NCBI GenBank assembly: GCA_003694425.1
Contig: RFJX01000209.1
Coordinates: 1-13,099 of the forward strand
Direction of reading: 5' to 3'
Length of the DNA stretch: 13,099 bases
Source: Gammaproteobacteria bacterium
GTDB lineage: Bacteria; Pseudomonadota; Gammaproteobacteria; J113
This document shows positions 1 through 5,548 of the stretch, one piece after another. Each line of letters begins with the position of its first letter. Position 1 is the first letter of the stretch. The translations under genes were made by a program, and so were the position numbers. A model generated the notes under the pieces. It saw only the letters and a list, made by a program, of their open reading frames with translations, had not been told where the DNA came from and made no database searches.

Positions 1-2
1 CG

Positions 3-827
3 GGTGACCGGTTTCCATCCACGTGGTGAATGGCAGCTCTCGCACCGTTCAGAGCTGGCGATGTGTCCGCTGTTCTTGCCCTGCTCGATCCCGCCGTTGT
101 GACAGGCCGAGCAGTTCGCCGTGACGCCCGAGTGGTCGAAGCTGCCGGTCCTCCAGCTGTCGGTGGTGTGGCAATTCTCGCACTGGTTGTTCGAGGGGAT
201 GTGATGCGCGGACTTGCCCGGGGCCCGATTGCCATTGTGGCAGGAGACGCAGGTACCCCGAACCTCGCCGTGATCCACGCCGTGGATCGGGATCCAGTGG
301 CCGATGTTGTGGCAGCTCTCGCACTTGTTGCTGGTCGCCATGTGCGAAGCACCCTTGCCGCTGGCGGTGGAGCCGTTGTGGCAGGAGGAGCAGGAGCCGG
401 TGACGCCGGTGTGGTCGAACACGGCGGACCAGGAGCTGGTCCGGTGGCAGTCCTCGCAACGGTCACTGGAGGGGATGTGGCTGCCCGGCTTGCCTCGCGC
501 GCTCCTGCCGTTGTGGCAGCTCAGGCAGTTGCCGGTGACCGGTGGATGGGTGAAGTTGCTGGCCTTCCAGTTGCCGATGGTGTGGCAACTCTCACACTGA
601 TTGCTGGAAGGAATGTGGTGAGCCGGTTTGCCGCGGGCAACGGAACCGTTGTGGCAGCTCACGCAATTGCCCGTCACGGCAGGATGGCGGAAGGAGGTAT
701 GGGTCCAGCCGGTCGGGTTATGACAACTGTCGCAACCCTGATTCGTCGTCAGGTGCCGCGGACCCTTGCCGGTGGCACGCTGTCCGTCGTGGCAGCTCTC
801 GCAGGCGCCCATGACCTGGCTGTGGTC
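3..827 (-). repeat. ~138-bp coding repeats (diheme units)
   Basis: Inside the left-edge cytochrome gene the CHNG/CHDG motif recurs at residues 137, 183, 229, 274, 321 and 367, a spacing of 45-47 residues. This is a tandem array of about 138-bp units, each encoding two CXXCH sites, and it continues to the edge of the window. Confidence 0.8.
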
Positions 828-1202
828 CACCCGTTTCGGAGGATTCCATCCCTCCGTCCCGTGACAGGCCTGACATTCCTTGCCCACCGGCATGTGGTCG
901 CCGGTCATGGTGGTGGCGTCGGTCAGCGGGCTGTTCTGGCCGTGGCACTGGGTGCAGGTCTTCGGCGTTCCCTTGAAGATCCCCTTCTTGTGGCAACTGT
1001 CGCAGCGGATCCGGCTATGCTCGCCCTCCAGAGGGAAGCCGGTCTGGTCGTGATTGAACAGGGGCTTGGCACCCGCAAGACCGGGGAGTTGAAGCAGCAG
1101 CAGCGCAGCCAGCAGTCGGGCCAGCAGTCCATGGTCACACCCCGAACGCAGTCTGCGTCCCGGATGCCCATTCCCTGTCAGGAAGAGGCTCATCGCATAC
1201 AT
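3..1202 (-). CDS. Exported multihaem c-type cytochrome (at least 15 CXXCH), 3' end beyond window
   Basis: A periplasmic electron-carrier cytochrome; 400 residues are visible and the frame is still open at the left edge. Residues 1-45 form a long signal peptide: Arg-rich n-region, hydrophobic LLAALLLLQLPGLAGA, likely cleavage after A45. Fifteen CXXCH sites follow (first Cys at 67, 83, 110, 134, 157, 180, 203, 226, 249, 271, 294, 318, 341, 364, 387). Residues 48-120 resemble one triheme unit of the neighbouring 24-haem protein. After that the chain changes to a ~46-residue diheme repeat of the form VTGxCxSCHNG...GK...HI.S...CExCH....W....FDH. The start chosen is the ATG whose A is the last base of the upstream TGA (TGATG), with GGAG 11 bases before it; a second in-frame ATG lies at 1193. 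It is third in a coupled operon after a cytochrome b and the 24-haem cytochrome. The family is clear, but the exact redox partner and total haem count are not. Confidence 0.9.
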   Translation of the reverse strand, partial: MYAMSLFLTGNGHPGRRLRSGCDHGLLARLLAALLLLQLPGLAGAKPLFNHDQTGFPLEGEHSRIRCDSCHKKGIFKGTPKTCTQCHGQNSPLTDATTMTGDHMPVGKECQACHGTEGWNPPKRVDHSQVMGACESCHDGQRATGKGPRHLTTNQGCDSCHNPTGWTHTSFRHPAVTGNCVSCHNGSVARGKPAHHIPSSNQCESCHTIGNWKASNFTHPPVTGNCLSCHNGRSARGKPGSHIPSSDRCEDCHRTSSWSAVFDHTGVTGSCSSCHNGSTASGKGASHMATSNKCESCHNIGHWIPIHGVDHGEVRGTCVSCHNGNRAPGKSAHHIPSNNQCENCHTTDSWRTGSFDHSGVTANCSACHNGGIEQGKNSGHIASSERCESCHSPRGWKPVT

Positions 1203-2980
1203 CAGTGCAGCATCTCCAGATCGCGAAAATCCCGGGTGTTGTGGCAGCGCCCGCAATCGAGGCCGAAGCCTCTGCGGTGTACGTCATCCTTGCGATGGCA
1301 GTCGTAACAGCGTTGAGTCAGCTCGATCTTCCCCTCGACCGGTTCGGTATGGCAGGCAGCGCACTGCAGCTCTGCATGGGTACCGGTAAGGGGATAGTCG
1401 GTCTGACGATCGTGGTCGAAGCGCCACAGTTCCCACCCATTGGCAGTGTGGCAACGCGCGCAGTCCGTGCCCAGCGTCCGCTTGTGATGGTCATCCTTCT
1501 CGTGACAGTCGTTGCAGCGCCGTTTCACCTGGTCGAATTCGGCGGAGAGATGGCATTCCTCGCAGGTTACGGTGGCATGCAGGCCGATCAGGGGAAAGCG
1601 GCTCTGGTCATGGTCGAACACTACCTTGCCGCTCCAGCCCTTTTCATCATGGCATCGCTGACATTCGCGGCCCTGTTTCCCCTGATGCACGTCGTCCTCC
1701 CTGTGGCACTGGTAGCAGCGCCCTGTCAGCCGTTCCTGCTTGACATACCGGTGATGGCAATCGTTGCAGGGCGTTCTGGCGTGTTCTCCTCGCAACGGAT
1801 AGTCGGTATCCAGATTATGGTTGAAGCGTGGCCTATTCCAGCGCCGGCTGGTGTGACATGAGTCACATTTCTCACCGAAGCGTCCTTCGTGGACATCATT
1901 GTTGCGATGGCAGGAGTAGCAGTCCCGTTTCAGTTTCACCTTGTCCGCCGGTTGCCGGTGACAGGTATTGCAGGAGAGCGAGCGGTGGCGCCCCCGCAGG
2001 CGGAACCGGGTATCGCGGTCGTGATCGAATTGCGACTTCTTCCAGCTCTTCTCGTTGTGGCATTCCTGGCACTTGCGCCCGTTGCTGCCGTGATGCACAT
2101 CGTCCTTGCGATGGCAGGACATGCAGTTCTTCTTGAGCTTGTCATGATAGAGATCACCGGTATGGCAACTGTCACAATCCACCTTCTTGTGGCTTCCCTT
2201 GAGACGGAACCTGGTGTCCCGATCGTGATCGAAGCTGACCCGTTTCCAGCCCCGTTCACTGTGGCAGTCCTGGCACTTGTCCCCGTAACGCGCTCCGTGC
2301 GGATCGTTGATGCGGTGACAGCCGACGCACTTCTTCGGCAGGTCCCGGTAGCGCTGACCAGGATGACAGGCGGCGCAATCGACCTGCCGATGGCGCTGCC
2401 GGAGCGGGAAGCGGGTGTTGTCGTGGTTGAAGCGGCGGCTCTTCCAGATTGAGCTGTCGTGACACTTGTCGCACTGCTTCCCGAGCTCGCCGCGGTGCAC
2501 GTCGTCCTCGCGGTGGCACGCGGAGCACTCGTGCGGCGCCTCGCGGAACTTGTGGCCGGCCCGATGGCAGCTGAGGCACTCCAGCTTCCGGTGCGCCCCC
2601 TCGAGCAGGAAGTCGGTCCTGCCGTGGTCGAAGGTGCTCTCGTTCAGGAGCAGGATATCGGCCCTGCGACCCTTGTGGTCGGTATGGCAATGGCGGCATT
2701 CCGTATATTCGATATCCGGAATGCGGCCATGGAACCCCTCCCCCGTGCGGATATCGCGGTCCACCTTGTCGTGGCAGTCCCGGCACAGCCGGCTCTGCAG
2801 GACCTTGCTGAAGGGCTGATGGCAGCGCTCGCACTCGTCCTCGTAGCGGGCGTGGCCCTGGACCAGCGGGCCGGGCATGAGAAGGCGCTCCAGGCGCCGT
2901 TCGGCGGCCTGGGAGGAGGGCGTCATCATGGCGAGGGCGATGAGCGCGAGGATCGCGCTTCCATGCCGGAGTACCCGCAT
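1202..2980 (-). CDS. Exported 24-haem c-type cytochrome with seven triheme repeats
   Basis: A 592-residue periplasmic or secreted multihaem cytochrome. Residues 1-26 are a signal peptide (MRVLRHGSAILALIALAMM, then SSQAA). I count 24 CXXCH sites: three in a header (first Cys 50, 66, 95) and 21 in seven units that begin at F117, F184, F250, F318, F386, F455 and F521, spaced 66-69 residues apart. Every unit reads F-[DN]-H, then a conserved His 4-6 residues before the first CXXCH, a second CXXCH, a [DP]xH or DVH motif, and a third CXXCH followed by a Trp or Phe. The three extra conserved His per unit match the three haems, which suggests bis-His low-potential haems. The start was set at 2980 because it makes a TGATG overlap with the upstream gene and begins the signal peptide exactly; upstream extension would add 61 uncharacteristic residues. 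It probably acts as a haem wire receiving electrons from, or giving them to, the adjacent cytochrome b. Confidence 0.93.
   Translation of the reverse strand: MRVLRHGSAILALIALAMMTPSSQAAERRLERLLMPGPLVQGHARYEDECERCHQPFSKVLQSRLCRDCHDKVDRDIRTGEGFHGRIPDIEYTECRHCHTDHKGRRADILLLNESTFDHGRTDFLLEGAHRKLECLSCHRAGHKFREAPHECSACHREDDVHRGELGKQCDKCHDSSIWKSRRFNHDNTRFPLRQRHRQVDCAACHPGQRYRDLPKKCVGCHRINDPHGARYGDKCQDCHSERGWKRVSFDHDRDTRFRLKGSHKKVDCDSCHTGDLYHDKLKKNCMSCHRKDDVHHGSNGRKCQECHNEKSWKKSQFDHDRDTRFRLRGRHRSLSCNTCHRQPADKVKLKRDCYSCHRNNDVHEGRFGEKCDSCHTSRRWNRPRFNHNLDTDYPLRGEHARTPCNDCHHRYVKQERLTGRCYQCHREDDVHQGKQGRECQRCHDEKGWSGKVVFDHDQSRFPLIGLHATVTCEECHLSAEFDQVKRRCNDCHEKDDHHKRTLGTDCARCHTANGWELWRFDHDRQTDYPLTGTHAELQCAACHTEPVEGKIELTQRCYDCHRKDDVHRRGFGLDCGRCHNTRDFRDLEMLH
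1220..2632 (-). repeat. Seven ~200-bp coding repeats (triheme units)
   Basis: Seven tandem units of 66-69 codons, each beginning with the F-[DN]-H codons and carrying three CXXCH sites. The protein pattern is strongly kept while spacing and intervening residues drift, so these are old, diverged duplications and not a recent expansion. Confidence 0.8.
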
Positions 2981-3915
2981 CAGAACATGTGTACGGCGAT
3001 GACGTGGACCGTCGCGGTCAGCACCAGCATGATGAACAACGGCACATGCAGCACGTGCCAGAGACCGAACAGCCGCTCGAAGAAGTGCTGCTGGACCAGC
3101 TTGCGGATTGCCACCAGGTAGGCCGCCAGATATTGCCTCGCCTCGATCTGGGCTTGCCGGCAACGGGCGCGGTCCCAGCCACGCGAGCGGGCCAGGAGTT
3201 TCACCGTGGGACGCAGGGTGAAGGTGGAGCTGAAGCGCAGCCAGGCCGTGCGGGGAGTGATGGTCAGCAGGCGCCAGAGACTGTGCAGAACGGTGGGCGG
3301 TGTTGCCAGGGCGTGGTCCTCGAACTCCAGCAGGCGGTTGCGCAGGGCCGGTGCCTGCTCCAGGAGTTCACGCAGGTGATCCCGTGCATCGCTGGTGTCC
3401 AGGCGCAGTTGCTCCAGGGTCGAACGGGCCCCGTAGAGGCCGTAGTGGATCTTGCCGTAGAAGTAGCGCCCGATGATGCCGCTGATGGCCACGGTCAGCA
3501 TCGAGAACAGGGCGACATTGCTGTTGAGGGAGCCGAGGTGGAAGTTGCAGTGGAACAGGATGCAGACCGGCCCCAGGACCCCCAGCACCATGTGCGCACG
3601 GAACCAGTGGCGCACGGCGCCGATTCGCTTCAGCCAGCGGATACGCTTGCGCAGGGGATAGATCAGCAACGAGAGCATCATCACCCCGCCGATGATCCCG
3701 AGGGCGTAGCCGACCCCCGACTCGGCGGTGATGTAGTCCTCCAGATCCGTTTCCCATCCCCACAGCACGAGGAGCCCGGTGGAGAGGAAGAAGGTCCAGG
3801 TGCCGAGACGGGCACGGGGTGGTTGCAGCAGGCGATCGACGGAACGCTGCGCAGGCCGCCCGGCGGTTGCGGCACGGGCGCTTGCGCCCTCACTGGCAAG
3901 GACTTCGACTGCCAT
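2980..3915 (-). CDS. Integral membrane cytochrome b-like protein (putative dihaem)
   Basis: A 311-residue inner-membrane protein with about five membrane segments (near residues 38-53, 66-86, 103-124, 134-152 and 282-308). Two helices carry His pairs 14 residues apart, H108/H122 and H290/H304. This spacing is known from b-haem helices of cytochrome b and ferric-reductase-type proteins, so I infer two bis-His haems, one near each membrane face. Arg/Lys-rich loops (RKRIRWLKR near 89-97, and residues 153-281) should be cytoplasmic, placing the C-terminus (AVHMF) in the periplasm beside the multihaem cytochromes. It is first in the leftward operon and overlaps the 24-haem gene by one base. The start at 3915 is preferred because GAGGGG sits six bases upstream; an ATG at 3948 would add 11 residues with a poorer site. 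The haem-binding role is inferred from motif and context, and I cannot name the exact family. Confidence 0.8.
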   Translation of the reverse strand: MAVEVLASEGASARAATAGRPAQRSVDRLLQPPRARLGTWTFFLSTGLLVLWGWETDLEDYITAESGVGYALGIIGGVMMLSLLIYPLRKRIRWLKRIGAVRHWFRAHMVLGVLGPVCILFHCNFHLGSLNSNVALFSMLTVAISGIIGRYFYGKIHYGLYGARSTLEQLRLDTSDARDHLRELLEQAPALRNRLLEFEDHALATPPTVLHSLWRLLTITPRTAWLRFSSTFTLRPTVKLLARSRGWDRARCRQAQIEARQYLAAYLVAIRKLVQQHFFERLFGLWHVLHVPLFIMLVLTATVHVIAVHMF

Positions 3916-3921
3916 ATGTTG

Positions 3922-3927
3922 CCCCTC
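3922..3927 (-). promoter_or_regulatory. Ribosome binding site deciding the cytochrome b start
   Basis: GAGGGG on the minus strand ends six bases before the ATG at 3915. It supports that start over the in-frame ATG at 3948. Confidence 0.6.
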
Positions 3928-3962
3928 ATCCCTGTCCGCGATGGGCATCGCAGTAATCCCGG

Positions 3963-3991
3963 CCGGAGGGCCGCTGTCCGAAGCCCTCCGG
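3963..3991 (-). other. Leader hairpin upstream of the cytochrome operon
   Basis: A perfect 9-bp inverted repeat, CCGGAGGGC / GCCCTCCGG, with an 11-base loop. It lies in the predicted 5' leader of the leftward operon, 47 bases before the cytochrome b start codon. No T-tract follows it, so it is not a typical terminator; it could shape mRNA stability or translation. It matches no riboswitch I recognise. Confidence 0.45.
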
Positions 3992-4047
3992 ATCCGGTGC
4001 CGCGGCTGTGCCCCAGTTGCGGATCCTGACTGCTGGTTGTTTCTTGT

Positions 4048-4083
4048 CCCGAGGGCTCCTCAGCCAGGAGAGCCCCGGGTTTT
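4048..4083 (+). terminator. Terminator-like hairpin with T-tract in the divergent region
   Basis: On the plus strand CCCG-GGG-CTCCT pairs with AGGAG-CCC-CGGG around a 5-base loop (CAGCC), with two small bulges, followed by TTTT. It looks like an intrinsic terminator on the plus strand, but no plus-strand gene ends here. On the minus strand it falls at the very 5' end of the predicted cytochrome-operon transcript. It could stop antisense transcription or stabilise the leader. Confidence 0.4.
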
Positions 4084-4091
4084 GTCAGCGG

Positions 4092-4120
4092 ACAATAGCA
4101 ACGCCCCCATGGAACTTGTG
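4092..4120 (-). promoter_or_regulatory. Candidate leftward promoter (class II CRP type)
   Basis: Minus-strand TATTGT (4092-4097) is a 4/6 match to a -10 element, with no good -35 hexamer 17 bases upstream. Counting seven bases on gives a start near 4085, which puts the CRP-like palindrome centre (4126.5) at -41.5. A weak -35 replaced by an activator at that position is the classic class II arrangement. The prediction is by eye only. Confidence 0.4.
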
Positions 4121-4134
4121 TGACGGATCTCACA
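4119..4134. promoter_or_regulatory. CRP-like binding site TGTGA-N6-TCACA
   Basis: TGTGACGGATCTCACA has both half-sites identical to the enterobacterial CRP consensus, separated by the correct six bases. It lies between two divergent transcription units and is positioned to serve both. The regulator could be CRP or another CRP/FNR-family protein; the TTGAT half-sites expected for FNR are absent. Confidence 0.65.
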
Positions 4135-4150
4135 GTTTGCCCGGTCGCAC

Positions 4151-4180
4151 ATGACAACGACCACCGGCCCACGCTAGATT
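4151..4180 (+). promoter_or_regulatory. Candidate rightward promoter (class I CRP type)
   Basis: ATGACA (4151-4156; 5/6 match) and TAGATT (4175-4180; 4/6) are separated by 18 bases, predicting a start near 4187. The CRP-like site would then centre at about -60.5, close to the -61.5 typical of class I activation. The 5' leader would be about 54 bases, ending with the ribosome-binding sequence AAGGTGAGGTGAC just before the ATG at 4241. Confidence 0.4.
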
Positions 4181-4240
4181 GGCCGACTCCCGGCCGGTGT
4201 GGCCGTCGGTGCGTGCAGTCTCGACCCAAGGTGAGGTGAC

Positions 4241-5548
4241 ATGGAGCAGGAGTGGTACCTCTATCTGGGACCGGCCCTGGTCATCTGGCTCGGCTACTCC
4301 CTGTTGCGGGCGCGTGCCCACCGAGAGGCGGAACGCATCTGGCGCGAGGCAAAGGAGGCCGGCCTCACCGAGCCGGCCTCGCTGCATCCCGTGATCAATC
4401 CCAGCCGCTGCATCGCCTGCGGGTCCTGCGCCCACGCATGCCCGGAGAATTCCGCGCACAAGGTGCTGGGGTTGATCCGGGGCAAGATGGAGCTGATCAA
4501 TCCGACCCACTGCATCGGCCACGGCGCCTGCAAGGCGGCCTGCCCGGCCGATGCCATCACCCTTGTCTTTGGCACTGCCACCCGTGGGGTGGACATCCCG
4601 CAGGTCTCGCCCGCGTTCGAGAGCAACGTCCCGGGGCTGTTCATCGCCGGTGAACTGGGGGGCATGGGGCTCATCCGCAACGCCATCGAGCAGGGCAAGC
4701 AGGCGATGGAGTCCATTCGCAAGCTGGACGGCCTGGGCCGCGATGATCGCCTGGACGTGGTGATCGTCGGGGCCGGTCCTGCCGGCATTGCCGCCTCTCT
4801 CACCGCGATGAAACACGGACTGCGCTTCGTCACCCTGGAGCAGGACTCCCTCGGCGGCACGGTGGCCCACTTCCCGCGCGGCAAGATCGTGATGACCGCC
4901 CCGGTGGAGCTGCCGCTGGTGGGCAAGGTGCGATTCACCGAGACCACCAAGGAGCAGCTGCTCGAGTTCTGGCAGAAGGTGGTGGCGGATACCGGGCTCG
5001 AGGTGAGTTTCCGCGAGAAGGTCGAGGAGGTGCGCCGCGAGGGGGATGGATTCCGCGTCATAACCGGCAAGGGCGAGTACGTCAGCCGGGCCGTGCTGCT
5101 GGCCATAGGACGCCGCGGCACGCCGCGCAAGCTGGGGGTGCCGGGCGAGGAGCAGAACAAGGTGGTCTACCGCCTGATCGATCCCGAACAGTACCGGGGC
5201 CGGCACGTGCTGGTGGTCGGGGGTGGCGACAGCGCCCTGGAGGCGGCCACCAGCATCGCGGAGGAGGAGGGGACCACGGTGACGCTCTCCTATCGCTCCG
5301 AGGCCTTCGGCCGGGCCAAGGCCAAGAACCGGGACAAGGTGGCCCGGACCGAGCAGGAGGGGCGCCTGCGGGTGATGATGAAGTCCAACGTCAGGGAGAT
5401 CCGGGAGGAGAGCGTCGTGATCGAGCAGGAGGGGGAGCTGCACGAGCTGCCCAACGATGCCGTCATCGTCTGTGCCGGCGGCATCCTGCCCACCCCCTTC
5501 CTCAAGTCGATCGGAATCGAGGTCGAGACCAAGTACGGTACCGAATGA
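4241..5548 (+). CDS. Membrane-anchored FeS-flavoprotein NAD(P)-binding oxidoreductase, permuted TrxR-like fold
   Basis: A 435-residue protein with one N-terminal membrane helix (about 6-22) followed by RARAHREAER, which should hold the rest in the cytoplasm. Two ferredoxin-type motifs follow: C57-C60-C63-C67-P, and a second with C91, C97 and C101 where the usual second Cys is H94. Residues 125-160 (NVPGLFIAGELGG, then AIEQGKQA) resemble the C-terminal FAD segment of thioredoxin reductases, yet they precede the FAD GAGPAG motif (177-182). The NAD(P) motif GGGD is at 327-330, and the chain stops after LPTPFLKSIGIEVE, where that segment would normally follow. No CXXC redox disulfide is present between the domains, so it is unlikely to reduce disulfides. 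Likely role: moving electrons between NAD(P)H, FAD, FeS clusters and the divergently encoded cytochrome b. The family is clear, the partner inferred. Confidence 0.88.
   Translation: MEQEWYLYLGPALVIWLGYSLLRARAHREAERIWREAKEAGLTEPASLHPVINPSRCIACGSCAHACPENSAHKVLGLIRGKMELINPTHCIGHGACKAACPADAITLVFGTATRGVDIPQVSPAFESNVPGLFIAGELGGMGLIRNAIEQGKQAMESIRKLDGLGRDDRLDVVIVGAGPAGIAASLTAMKHGLRFVTLEQDSLGGTVAHFPRGKIVMTAPVELPLVGKVRFTETTKEQLLEFWQKVVADTGLEVSFREKVEEVRREGDGFRVITGKGEYVSRAVLLAIGRRGTPRKLGVPGEEQNKVVYRLIDPEQYRGRHVLVVGGGDSALEAATSIAEEEGTTVTLSYRSEAFGRAKAKNRDKVARTEQEGRLRVMMKSNVREIREESVVIEQEGELHELPNDAVIVCAGGILPTPFLKSIGIEVETKYGTE

Noticed and set aside
30..1307. A 425-codon open frame on the plus strand, rich in Val, Ala and Gly.
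   Set aside because: It is the antisense of the multihaem gene. Repeated Cys and His codons give GCA and GTG on the other strand and few stops, so it stays open by composition. The minus strand shows a signal peptide and 15 CXXCH sites.
2981..3163. A 61-codon upstream extension of the 24-haem cytochrome.
   Set aside because: It lies inside the cytochrome b gene, has no signal-peptide logic, and the ATG at 2980 starts a proper signal peptide with a TGATG overlap.
2459..4029. Long plus-strand open frames opposite the 24-haem and cytochrome b genes.
   Set aside because: They lack recognisable domains, signal peptides or ribosome-binding sites and overlap well supported minus-strand genes over their full length.
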